Below are positions 1 through 6,597 of a stretch of DNA of 10,402 bases, piece after piece. The position numbers and the translations under genes are program-made. Source of the stretch: Micromonospora_J zhanjiangensis (GTDB lineage: Bacteria > Actinomycetota > Actinomycetes > Mycobacteriales > Micromonosporaceae); contig NZ_JBHSBN010000064.1 of assembly GCF_042650605.1 (NCBI RefSeq), positions 1-10,402 on the forward strand. The letters are read 5' to 3'. The notes below the pieces were generated by a model that saw only the letters and a program-made list of their open reading frames with translations, did no database searches and was not told the origin of the DNA. The stretch's first letter is position 1. Each line of letters opens with the position of its first letter.

Positions 1-347
1 TCGCCGCTTCGGTCGTCCGCCCTGATCACCCGGGGTGCTGGGTAGTGTCACGATGATCCTCTTCCTGTCTCCCGGCAAGCCTAACGCTCCGGGAACGGCT
101 GCCTCATCTCAGCCTGACAGACAGGGCATGGAGGTCCTTATCTATCCCATATGTATCCGTGGTGCCCGGTCTGCGCCATCGACGCCGACCGGTGAAGCCA
201 TACTCGACCCAAAGTCTGACACCTTGTGTCATATTTCTTCCTCTGTCTTGCGGACATCACCGCCCCGGTAATCATCGGCAGGATGCCCGGCCATGGATCC
301 CCTAACGGGACGCCAGCACAGACGTCGATGGCCGAGCCCCACACCAC
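1..347. other. Non-coding or decayed left edge
   Basis: I could not recognise a gene here. Short open frames exist on both strands, but none shows a known motif or a convincing start with a ribosome binding site. The base composition around positions 130-260 is more AT-rich than in the core genes. Together with the two relic genes to its right, this suggests decayed or intergenic DNA. The left end of the window is an arbitrary cut, so the tail of a gene could be present without being recognisable. Confidence 0.5.
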
Positions 348-739
348 CTACCAAGATCCACTCTTTGACCCCTGGTGTCGCCGTTCTTTCCAACACCCCA
401 GTAACGCCCGTAGCGCCGCCGCCAGCCCACGCTCCACGTCGTTACCCGCCGCCGCCTCCAGACGGTCAACTTCAGCGTTGAGCTGCGGCAGATCCTCACG
501 GCTGAGTACGCCATCTGACCATGGGTCAAGCTGACCAAGATCGGAAGTTGGTTTCCGCCGGCCGCATTCATCAACGGCAACAGCTCCTCCACAGGCACTT
601 CGAGCAGCAAACCGCGTTCCTTCGCCGCGGCCCACTCTTCGGCGTCAGCGCGGTGGCGCTCACGCCGCTGCGTCCGGATAGCACGGCGCAGGCTCTTCGG
701 ACGCGGCTGCGGAGGACGCAGCACCAACAGCAGACCCAC
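348..739 (-). pseudogene. Small hypothetical protein, frameshifted
   Basis: I do not recognise a named family. From a GTG at 739 one minus-strand frame reads a basic N-terminus (PRPKSLRRAIRTQRRERHRA) and then EEWAAAKERGLLLEVPVEEL and LLPLMNAAGGNQLPIL. After about position 535 this frame loses protein-like character. The next frame then reads LGQLDPWSDGVLSREDLPQL and NAEVDRLEAAAGNDVERGLA, up to a stop at 348. Joined, the halves make a plausible hydrophilic, helix-rich protein of about 130 residues. I infer one gene broken by a single-base indel near 530-545, or a sequencing error. The neighbouring integrase relic also shows decay. Two unrelated overlapping frames remain possible but less likely, because the amphipathic leucine/glutamate pattern continues across the switch. 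Confidence 0.5.
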
Positions 740-998
740 CCCGGTGACGCCACGGCATCACTTTCACTGAGCCGGCGTCAGATCCACTGATCCAAGGCAT
801 CAACTCTCCCGACCCGCATCAGTTGCGCCGAGCCAGGACACGATGGTTCCACCACCGCACCCGACTCGCCCGACAAGCTACACCATCACACCGATAAGTG
901 CGGCTGCCCTACTACAGCATCGACAGTAGCTGCCCGGCGTCACCGAGCTTCGCCGATTGCAGCAACAGGGGCGGGCGACCCTAGCCGAGGCAGCAGAG

Positions 999-1208
999 CT
1001 AACGACGGAAGGGTATGTAAATCTGGGACGTCGCGATGTTCTCGTGGCCGAGCCAGAGAGCGATGACGGTGATGTCGACGCCGGATAGGAAACTGCCAGA
1101 GACACGCGGCGGTGTGCCGCAGGTCGTGCAAGCGTCGGTCCACACTCGGAGCGACGAGATCGGGCGCATCACGTCGTCGATCGGCGCGCCGTGGCTGACA
1201 AGCCACAA
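999..1208 (-). pseudogene. Tyrosine recombinase (integrase) C-terminal relic
   Basis: Two overlapping minus-strand frames carry the catalytic signature of phage-type tyrosine recombinases. One contains HDLRHTAACLW at about 1096-1128, the HxLRH box with a catalytic Arg and His. The other contains GVDITVIALWLGHENI at 1035-1082, the box-II LGH segment, followed by SQIYI, whose Tyr at 1017-1019 is where the nucleophile is expected. In an intact enzyme these blocks lie in one frame in this order and spacing, so an indel between about 1082 and 1105 separates them. The N-terminal DNA-binding domain is missing, and the reading frame stops a few residues after the Tyr. The protein cannot be functional. 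It probably marks a former integrative element and is one of two recombinase relics flanking the intact gene cluster. The family assignment is strong, but the exact ends of the relic are uncertain. Confidence 0.8.
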
Positions 1209-1282
1209 TGTTGCATCAGGTCAGGATCGAACAGGGCATGCGGGCACTGGAGGTCCGGTCCGGCTGTTGTCAGTCGAACTAC

Positions 1283-2194
1283 TCAACCGCGCTTTGAAAC
1301 GGTGTCGTTGACAATCTGCCACATCTCATAGTTCCCGCATTCCGCCGTGATCTCAGCCGTCGCCTGAGCTGCGGCGAAGAAGTCGTTGACCAGCGGCGAG
1401 GTGCGTGACGCGGCCATCGCGACGAATACCTGGTCGGGCGCCAGATCCGGGACGGGCACGTAGCTGATGTCCGGTCGTGAGTAGAACACGGTCTCCGAAC
1501 GCCCCACGAACGAGATGCCACGGCCGGCCGCGACGTGCTCGAGCTTTTCCTCCACCCCGCGCACCCGGAGTCCGGAATCGGGGTGTGGGCGTCTGGTGGG
1601 CTGCGTGCTCGTGTCGGCGTGCCAGATCAGCGGCTCGCCGGCCAGGTCGGCCTCGGTGACCTCCGCCTTGCCGGCCAGCCGGTGGCCCATGGGCAGCGCC
1701 ACCATGAGGGGCTCGGTGTAGAGCGGAGTCAGGCGCAGGCCGGTATCGTCGATGGGCAGCCGCACATAGGCGACGTCGACGCGGCCGTCGAGCAGCATCG
1801 GGGCCTGGTCGTCCCATTCCATTCGTTGCACGTCCACGACTGCGTCTGGATGCCGGGCCTCGAACACCCGCGTCGCCGGGATGACCGGGATGCCGGCCCG
1901 GAAACCGACCACCAGCCGCTGGCCGCCGCGTTCTGCCACGGACACTCGGCGCCGGACCGCGTGCGCGGAGGCGAGTAGCGGGCCGGCGTCGTCCAGCAGC
2001 TGTCGGCCCGCGTCGGTCAGCGTGACGCCGTGGCTGTCGCGGGTGAAGAGCGAGGCGCCGAGGTCCTGTTCCAGCGCGCGGATCTGCCGGCTGAGCGCCG
2101 GCTGCGCGATGTGCAGCTCTTCGGCGGCGCGGCCGAAGTGCAACCGGTCGGCGACGGCGACGAAGTAGCGCAGCTTGCGCAGGTCCAGATCCAT
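1283..2194 (-). CDS. LysR family transcriptional regulator
   Basis: A complete 303-residue LysR-type regulator of normal family length. Residues 1-60 form the winged helix-turn-helix, with the characteristic run HFGRAAEELHIAQPALSRQI followed by LEQDLGASLFTR. The remainder is the periplasmic-binding-protein-like effector domain, where FRAGIPVIPATRVFEARHPD and GRVDVAYVRLP match the usual opening strands. The ATG at 2192-2194 is preceded by GGGAGG (plus-strand cctccc at 2199-2204) at proper spacing. It is transcribed divergently from the SDR gene at 2416, the classic arrangement in which a LysR protein represses itself and controls the opposing operon from the shared intergenic region. I infer that it controls the redox cassette in response to a small-molecule ligand, but the ligand cannot be deduced. 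The family call is very secure; the target is inference. Confidence 0.95.
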   Translation of the reverse strand: MDLDLRKLRYFVAVADRLHFGRAAEELHIAQPALSRQIRALEQDLGASLFTRDSHGVTLTDAGRQLLDDAGPLLASAHAVRRRVSVAERGGQRLVVGFRAGIPVIPATRVFEARHPDAVVDVQRMEWDDQAPMLLDGRVDVAYVRLPIDDTGLRLTPLYTEPLMVALPMGHRLAGKAEVTEADLAGEPLIWHADTSTQPTRRPHPDSGLRVRGVEEKLEHVAAGRGISFVGRSETVFYSRPDISYVPVPDLAPDQVFVAMAASRTSPLVNDFFAAAQATAEITAECGNYEMWQIVNDTVSKRG

Positions 2195-2415
2195 GGAACC
2201 TCCCGGTCCGGCAATGCCTCGAGGGTATCACCACGGCTAAAACAGGTCTTGGACACCCGATCAGGGCGGTGGCATTGTTCATGAGGCCGGGAGAACTCGG
2301 CACAAGAATTCGGTGTCGGCATTTGACGGCAGTGCCCAAAACAAGGATGAGCACATCAAGATTTGGGCCTCTTCTGTTCCTTTCTCGGGAAATCCAGCAA
2401 TTCAAAGGAGTGACC
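2195..2415. promoter_or_regulatory. Divergent control region between LysR and SDR
   Basis: This 221-bp gap separates two divergent genes and should hold both promoters and the LysR operators. It is more AT-rich than its surroundings. A TTGACG hexamer at 2323-2328 resembles a -35 element towards the SDR gene, but no convincing -10 box lies 16-19 bp downstream. A short dyad GGCA...TGCC surrounds it. I could not identify one clear T-N11-A LysR box. The role follows from gene order, not from a proven motif. Confidence 0.5.
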
Positions 2416-3150
2416 GTGGGAAAGCTCGATGGCAAGGTCGCGGTGATCACCGGTGGATCCACCGGTCTAGCACTGGCCGGGGCCAAGCTGTTCGTCGAGG
2501 AAGGAGCGTATGTCTTCATCCAGGCCCGGCGGCAGGAAGCGCTGGACGACGCCGTCAAGCTGATCGGCCGTGACGTCACTGCCGTCCAGGGTGACGCGTC
2601 CGATCTGGACGACCTGGAGCGCTTGTACGACACCGTCAAGCGGGAGAAGGGCTCGATCGACGTGCTGTGGGCCAGCGCCGGGTTCGGTGAACCTGCCGTC
2701 CTCGGCGAGATCACGGAGGAACAGTTCGAACGCTCCTTCTCGCTCAACGCGCGCGGCACCCTGTTCACCGTGCAGAAGGCCCTGCCGCTGATCAACGACA
2801 ACGGCTCGATCCTCATGACCGGTTCCAACGCCTCCCTCGGCGCCTTCCCTGGCTGGAGCCTCTACGCCGGCAGCAAAGCCGTCCAGCAGGCCTGGGCCCG
2901 CGTCTGGCTCAACGAGCTGCGCGACCGCAAGATCCGGGTGCACGTCCTGACCCCCGGCCAGGTCGGCACCGCCAAGCAGGAAGAGCTGTTCGACGAGGCG
3001 ACGAGGGCCGCGTTCGAGTCCCTCATCCCCCGCGGAACGATGGGCCGTCCTGAAGAGATCGCCACCATCGCCCTCTTCCTCGCCTCCAACGACTCCAGCT
3101 ACGTCAACGGCCTGGAGCTGGTCGCCGACAGCGGCACCACCGCCATCTGA
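2416..3150 (+). CDS. SDR family NAD(P)-dependent oxidoreductase
   Basis: A classical short-chain dehydrogenase/reductase of 244 residues. I chose the GTG start at 2416 because AAAGGAG ends 5 bases upstream and the conserved fold begins at once (GKLDGKVAVITGG). A frame open from 2269 would add 49 residues with no family character. The catalytic residues are all visible: Ser137 in MTGSNAS, Tyr150 and Lys154 in YAGSK. The cofactor motif is atypical. Residues 12-19 read TGGSTGLA, so the last glycine of TGxxxGxG is alanine, and the usual NNAG reads ASAG (residues 86-89). The C-terminal GRPEEIATIALFLASNDSSYVNG block is typical. It is the first gene of the series and faces the LysR regulator. The substrate is unknown; family members reduce ketones or oxidise alcohols in the cytoplasm. 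Confidence 0.92.
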   Translation: MGKLDGKVAVITGGSTGLALAGAKLFVEEGAYVFIQARRQEALDDAVKLIGRDVTAVQGDASDLDDLERLYDTVKREKGSIDVLWASAGFGEPAVLGEITEEQFERSFSLNARGTLFTVQKALPLINDNGSILMTGSNASLGAFPGWSLYAGSKAVQQAWARVWLNELRDRKIRVHVLTPGQVGTAKQEELFDEATRAAFESLIPRGTMGRPEEIATIALFLASNDSSYVNGLELVADSGTTAI

Positions 3151-3188
3151 ACCACACCACCTCATCCACACACGAACGAGTCAGAGCG

Positions 3189-3220
3189 GCGCCTGGAGAA
3201 CAGGGCGCCTCGAGAACAGG
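3189..3220 (+). repeat. Tandem 16-bp repeat before Fno-like gene 1
   Basis: Two adjacent 16-bp units, GCGCCTGGAGAACAGG (3189-3204) and GCGCCTCGAGAACAGG (3205-3220), differ at one base. The second copy runs directly into the AGGAAGAGAG ribosome-binding area of the gene at 3236. It may be replication slippage in a short leader, or a duplicated regulatory or leader sequence. Confidence 0.8.
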
Positions 3221-3235
3221 AAGAGAGCACAGCTC

Positions 3236-3859
3236 ATGAGCAGCATCACCTTCATCGGTGCGGGGAACATGGCCCGCACGATCGGCACGCGCGCGGTGGC
3301 GGGCGGCAACACCGTCGAGATCATGGCACGCGATCAGTCCAAGGCCGATGCCCTGGCCAAGGTTCTGGGCGGTGGCACCACGACAGGTAAGTGGGGTGCC
3401 GTCCCGGCCGGGGACATCGTCATCACGGCCGTGTTGTACGCCGGTGTCGTCTCGGCCGTCGCCGAGTACGGAGACGCCCTCGCGGGCAAGATCATCATCG
3501 ATATCAGCAACCCCTTCAACGCCGCGTTCGACGGCCTGGCCCACAGCGAGCCGACATCGATCGCGCAGGAGGTCGCCAAGGTGGCCCCGGCCAGCGCCGG
3601 CGTGTTCAAGGCCTTCAACACCATCTTCCGTGGCGTCCTGGAGAACGGCCGGCCCGACGTCTTCTTCGCCGGCGACGACCCGCAGGCCAAGGCAGACGTG
3701 GCGACATTTATCGAGAGCCTCGGACTGCGCCCGCTGGATGTCGGCGGCCTGAGGATGGCGCACTGGCTGGAAGGAGCGGGAGTGCTCACGGTAGGCCTCG
3801 CGGGCAACGGGATCGGCCACGGGAACTTCGCCCTGGGCGTCAAGGAGTTCACAGGCTGA
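3236..3859 (+). CDS. Fno-like NAD(P)-binding protein, copy 1 (COG2085 type)
   Basis: A 207-residue dinucleotide-binding protein related to NADPH-dependent F420 reductase (Fno/NpdG; F420_oxidored fold). The Rossmann motif GAGNMA is at residues 8-13. The second strand ends in MARDQSKADAL, where an arginine could contact the NADP 2'-phosphate. Further hallmarks are ALAGKIIIDISNPFN, the family's VFKAFNTIF segment, FFAGDD and the terminal GLRPLDVGGL block. In characterised relatives the protein moves hydride between NADPH and F420. True F420 binding cannot be confirmed here, so a reductase of another flavin or a small ketone is possible. The ATG at 3236 follows an AGGAAGAGAG stretch. By eye it is more than half identical to the gene at 4924 and has the same length. 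It lies just upstream of the LLM oxidoreductase, consistent with cofactor supply. Confidence 0.87.
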   Translation: MSSITFIGAGNMARTIGTRAVAGGNTVEIMARDQSKADALAKVLGGGTTTGKWGAVPAGDIVITAVLYAGVVSAVAEYGDALAGKIIIDISNPFNAAFDGLAHSEPTSIAQEVAKVAPASAGVFKAFNTIFRGVLENGRPDVFFAGDDPQAKADVATFIESLGLRPLDVGGLRMAHWLEGAGVLTVGLAGNGIGHGNFALGVKEFTG

Positions 3860-3966
3860 CCTCCTGGGATTGGCCAAACAGCCGGCAAACAGGTTGACGG
3901 ACCACGGGCTCATCGACGTCAGACATTAATAGTAGCGAAGGAATTCGCCCGAGGAGGCTCATCGCA

Positions 3967-4869
3967 ATGCAGCTCGGTTTTGTGATTCCTGTTGTTGGGC
4001 CCTCCGTCACCGACGCCCCTGCCCTGAGCGCTTTCGTCCGCGGGCTCGAGGACCTTGGCTACGACACCCTGTGGATCGGTGATCGCCTGGTCACGCCGGT
4101 TGATGTGGGCAGCGGCTATCTGGCCCGAGGGCCGCAGATGGCCCGCTCCTTCGATCCGGTGCTGCTGTTGACCGTCGCTGCGGCGGCGACCAGCCGGGTG
4201 CGTCTGAACACCAGCACGCTCAGCACGTTCTACTACGAGCCGCCGCACCTGGCCCGGCAGCTGACCACGCTCGACGTGCTCAGCGGCGGACGCCTCGGCG
4301 TCGGAGTCGGGGTGGGGTGGATGAAGCAGGAGTACGACGCGGCTCGCAACGCGGACTGGCAGCGGCGCGGCAAGATGCTTGACGACACGCTGGCGTTCCT
4401 GCAGGCGTGGTGGACGACCAGTCCCGTGTCCTGGGACAGCGAGTTCTTCACCATGCCACCGGTCCACGCCGGCCTCCGGCCGGTCCAGGCGGGCGGGCCG
4501 CCCATCTGGATCGGCGGTGCCAGCGAGGCCTCGATGCGCCGAGTCGGCCGCAGCGGGGTCGGATGGCTCGGGGTCGAGGGGCCGGCACCCGCCGCGTCGA
4601 TCAGCAGTCAGGACGAGGGCGCCGACCACCTGTGGTCGATCGCGCGTCGAGCGGCGGAAGACGCCGGCCGCGATCCCGACGCACTGAAGACGGCCATGCG
4701 GATCAACCTCGAGCCGGGCACGTCCGTCGACTCGGTCGCGGACCAGCTGAAGCGGTACGCCGACTCCGGTGCTGACGAGGGGTACTTCGATGCCTTCGCG
4801 ATGTTCACCAGCCTTGACCAGCTGCTCGACTTCGCCGGCCAGGTGATCGAGCGTACCGGCCGGTTGTGA
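3967..4869 (+). CDS. LLM class flavin/F420-dependent oxidoreductase
   Basis: A 300-residue luciferase-like monooxygenase family protein of the TIM-barrel type, close to the group annotated as F420-dependent (TIGR03619-like). Visible hallmarks are the N-terminal strand MQLGFVIP, GLEDLGYDTLWIGDRLVTP at about residues 28-46, the LSGGRLGVGVGVGWMKQEY block near residue 110, and GGPPIWIGGASEASMRRVGR, which usually helps hold the cofactor phosphate. The ATG at 3967 has AGGAGG nine bases upstream. Such enzymes use reduced F420 or FMN to reduce or oxygenate diverse substrates in the cytoplasm. The two flanking genes are Fno-like proteins, which makes F420 the more attractive cofactor, but this is inferred. 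FMNH2-dependent family members look similar, so the cofactor is unproven, and the substrate is unknown. Confidence 0.9.
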   Translation: MQLGFVIPVVGPSVTDAPALSAFVRGLEDLGYDTLWIGDRLVTPVDVGSGYLARGPQMARSFDPVLLLTVAAAATSRVRLNTSTLSTFYYEPPHLARQLTTLDVLSGGRLGVGVGVGWMKQEYDAARNADWQRRGKMLDDTLAFLQAWWTTSPVSWDSEFFTMPPVHAGLRPVQAGGPPIWIGGASEASMRRVGRSGVGWLGVEGPAPAASISSQDEGADHLWSIARRAAEDAGRDPDALKTAMRINLEPGTSVDSVADQLKRYADSGADEGYFDAFAMFTSLDQLLDFAGQVIERTGRL

Positions 4870-4913
4870 CCACCTAAGAAACAACCACCCAGAAACGATC
4901 ACCCACGAAAGAG
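4870..4913 (+). repeat. Triple imperfect 15-bp repeat
   Basis: The 54-bp gap between the LLM gene and the next gene is almost filled by three degenerate units: CCACCTAAGAAACAA, CCACCCAGAAACGAT and CACCCACGAAAGAG. They are strikingly low in G for this genome, and the last merges into the GAAAGAG ribosome-binding area. They may keep the translation-initiation region unstructured. Chance composition cannot be excluded. Confidence 0.5.
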
Positions 4914-4923
4914 AGCACTCACC

Positions 4924-5547
4924 ATGAGCAGCATCAGTTTCATCGGCCTCGGGGGCATGGCCCACGCCATCGCCTCCCGCGCGGTCACAGGCGGGCGCTC
5001 CGTCGAGCTCATCGGCCGCGACCCGGCCAAGGCCAAGGGCCTGGCCGCCGAACTCGGCGCCGGGGCCACGGCGGGGACCTTCGGCACCGTCCCTGTGGGC
5101 GACCTCGTCGTCCTCGCCGTGCCGTACACCGGCGCCGTGCCGGTCGTCGCCCGGTACGGGGAGGCACTGGCCGGCAAGGTCATCATCGACATCTCCAACA
5201 CCTTCAACGCCAACGCCACCGGGCTGCTCACTCCTGAGGGCACGTCCGGTGCGCAGGAGATCGCCAAGGCGGCCCCGGCGAGCGCGCACGTCGTGAAGGC
5301 GTTCAACACCGTCTTCGGCCATGTCCTGGTCCAGGAGCGTCCGTTGGACGTGTTCTTCGCCGGAGACGACGCGGTCGCCAAGGCGAGCGTGTCGGCGTTC
5401 ATCGAGACCCTCGGACTGCGTCCCCTCGACGTCGGCGGCCTGGAGATGGCCCGCTGGCTGGAAGGGGTCGGGCCGCTGCTGATGGGCCTGGCCCGCAACG
5501 GCGCGGGCACTTTTGACGTCGCCCTCAGCGTCGACTTCCCCGGCTGA
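4924..5547 (+). CDS. Fno-like NAD(P)-binding protein, copy 2 (COG2085 type)
   Basis: A 207-residue paralogue of the protein at 3236, equal in length and clearly homologous along its whole sequence. The Rossmann motif is GLGGMA (residues 8-13), followed by ELIGRDPAKAKGL, whose arginine is suited to NADPH. Family blocks include YGEALAGKVIIDISNTFN, HVVKAFNTVFG, LDVFFAGDD and LGLRPLDVGGLEMARWLEG. The leader is also shared with copy 1: AAGAGAGCAC precedes both starts and both begin ATGAGCAGCATCA, so the duplication included the translation signal. Its proposed role is hydride transfer between NADPH and F420 or another flavin next to the LLM enzyme, as for copy 1. A 37-bp block (5284-5320) recurs exactly in the remnant at 6457-6493. 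A hairpin follows the stop codon. Confidence 0.87.
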   Translation: MSSISFIGLGGMAHAIASRAVTGGRSVELIGRDPAKAKGLAAELGAGATAGTFGTVPVGDLVVLAVPYTGAVPVVARYGEALAGKVIIDISNTFNANATGLLTPEGTSGAQEIAKAAPASAHVVKAFNTVFGHVLVQERPLDVFFAGDDAVAKASVSAFIETLGLRPLDVGGLEMARWLEGVGPLLMGLARNGAGTFDVALSVDFPG

Positions 5548-5566
5548 GCGCACCCCTGCTAGTAGC

Positions 5567-5586
5567 CCGCGGCGCTCCCGCCGCGG
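5567..5586 (+). terminator. Hairpin after Fno-like copy 2
   Basis: A perfect 8-bp GC-only stem, CCGCGGCG / CGCCGCGG with a CTCC loop, begins 19 bases after the stop codon. Only a weak T-containing tail (ATTCTC) follows, as is common in high-GC actinomycetes. It lies eight bases before the GGAGGA ribosome binding site of the CPBP gene. It may terminate, attenuate, or simply stabilise the upstream mRNA end. Confidence 0.6.
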
Positions 5587-5606
5587 ATTCTCACGGAGGA
5601 GTCATC

Positions 5607-6440
5607 GTGCGTCTGATATGGCAGCTCTTGGCGGTTGTGGCGGTCTGGATCCTCGGCAATCTGGGCACCGCGGCGGTGAAGGACAAGCCCTGGCTGGCGC
5701 TCGTCGCCGGCCTGTTGACGGCCGTCGTCGCGGTCCTGGTCTACGGCCGGGTGGTGCGGCGAACCGAGCACCGGGCCCCCGTCGAGGTGTCGCTGAAGGG
5801 AGCAGGTGCCGGGATTAGCTGGGGCACGCTGCTCGGCATCGCGCTGTTCGGGGCAGTCATCGCGAACATCGCCTTTTTCGGTAACTATACGATCAACGGC
5901 CTGGGCACACCGTCGAGCGCCGTCGCCCTGCTCGGGATCATGGCGGGTGCCGCCGTGACCGAGGAGCTGGTCTTCCGCGGTGTCCTGTTCCGGAACGTCG
6001 AGCACTGGACCGGAACCTGGATCGCGCTCGTGCTGACCGGCTCGCTGTTCGGCCTGATCCACCTGCTCAACGCGACCGCTACCCTGTGGGGCGCCATCGC
6101 TATCGCCATCGAGGCAGGCGGGATGCTGACCGCCGCGTACGTCGCCACCCGCAAGCTGTGGGTGCCGATCGGTCTGCACTTCGGCTGGAATATTGCCGCG
6201 AGCGCCATCTTCAGCACCAAGGTGTCCGGCAGCAACACCCCGCAGGGCCTGCTGGACGCGACGATGTCGGGTCCCGCGCTGGTCACGGGCGGCGACTTCG
6301 GGCCGGAGGGCAGTGTGTACGCCGTGGTGTTCGGCGTGGTGGCCACCGTCGTGTTCATGTGGCTGGCACACCGGCGTGGTCATGTGGTCCCCGTCCGTCG
6401 CTCGGCCCGGGCGGACGTGGCCGCTAGGCTCACCAGTTGA
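5607..6440 (+). CDS. CPBP family intramembrane metalloprotease
   Basis: A 277-residue polytopic membrane protein of the CPBP/Abi family (CAAX protease and bacteriocin-processing type). The GTG start at 5607 is supported by GGAGGA at 5595-5600. Hydrophobic segments lie near residues 2-22, 28-50, 70-92, 105-118, 133-155, 160-200 and 235-258. The catalytic motifs are intact: EELVFRG with Glu119, Glu120 and Arg124; FGLIH with His152; LHFGWN with His191 and Asn195. In studied members these residues activate water for cleavage within the membrane. Known roles include prenyl-protein processing, peptide maturation and self-immunity, and none is specified here. The gene sits oddly inside a redox cluster, between an intact Fno-like gene and the scar of another, so it may be a later insertion. 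The family call is strong; function and substrate are unknown. Confidence 0.9.
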   Translation: MRLIWQLLAVVAVWILGNLGTAAVKDKPWLALVAGLLTAVVAVLVYGRVVRRTEHRAPVEVSLKGAGAGISWGTLLGIALFGAVIANIAFFGNYTINGLGTPSSAVALLGIMAGAAVTEELVFRGVLFRNVEHWTGTWIALVLTGSLFGLIHLLNATATLWGAIAIAIEAGGMLTAAYVATRKLWVPIGLHFGWNIAASAIFSTKVSGSNTPQGLLDATMSGPALVTGGDFGPEGSVYAVVFGVVATVVFMWLAHRRGHVVPVRRSARADVAARLTS

Positions 6441-6450
6441 TCGAACCCCC

Positions 6451-6546
6451 GCCGTCGCGCACGTCGTGAAGGCGTTCAACACCGTCTTCGGCCGCCATGG
6501 CGCGGGGAGCTTCAACTTCACCCTCGGCGTCAACACTTCTGCCTGA
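6451..6546 (+). pseudogene. Remnant of a fourth Fno-like gene
   Basis: Ten bases after the CPBP stop codon, 31 codons in one frame read AVAHVVKAFNTVFG followed directly by RHGAGSFNFTLGVNTSA and a stop. The first part matches the central HVVKAFNTVFG of copy 2. The second matches that protein's extreme C-terminus (RNGAGTFDVALSVDFPG). The roughly 60 residues that normally lie between are gone, and so is everything upstream. Positions 6457-6493 are identical to 5284-5320 over 37 bp. The similarity continues a few bases past the stop codon (CTGAGCGC, one differing base, CCC). It has no start codon or ribosome binding site of its own and should not yield a functional protein. I infer a decayed tandem duplicate left behind by deletion, with the CPBP gene now abutting it. 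Confidence 0.8.
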
Positions 6547-6597
6547 GCGCGCCCGCACCATTACTTCTCCGCCACATCAATCATAAGGACCAGTAGC

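Noticed and set aside
2269..2415. An upstream ATG extension of the SDR
   Set aside because: The 49 extra residues lack SDR character and no ribosome binding site precedes 2269, whereas AAAGGAG fits the GTG at 2416.
1353..2828. A 491-codon minus-strand open frame
   Set aside because: It overlaps the LysR gene in another frame and runs antisense into the SDR. It is rich in Arg, Pro and Ala with no domain signature, so it is a shadow frame.
3894..3930. A promoter (TTGACG plus an AT-rich ATTAAT) before the LLM gene
   Set aside because: The spacing between the two elements is about 24 bases, too long for a normal sigma-70-type promoter.
3919..5553. A 544-codon minus-strand open frame
   Set aside because: It is antisense to the LLM and Fno-like copy 2 genes, which both show clear family motifs and ribosome binding sites. 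Long antisense frames are common in GC-rich DNA, and this one has low-complexity charged composition.
5559..6536. A 325-codon minus-strand open frame over the CPBP gene
   Set aside because: The plus strand has intact CPBP catalytic motifs and a good start. The antisense product is a His-, Asp- and Gln-rich string without family features.
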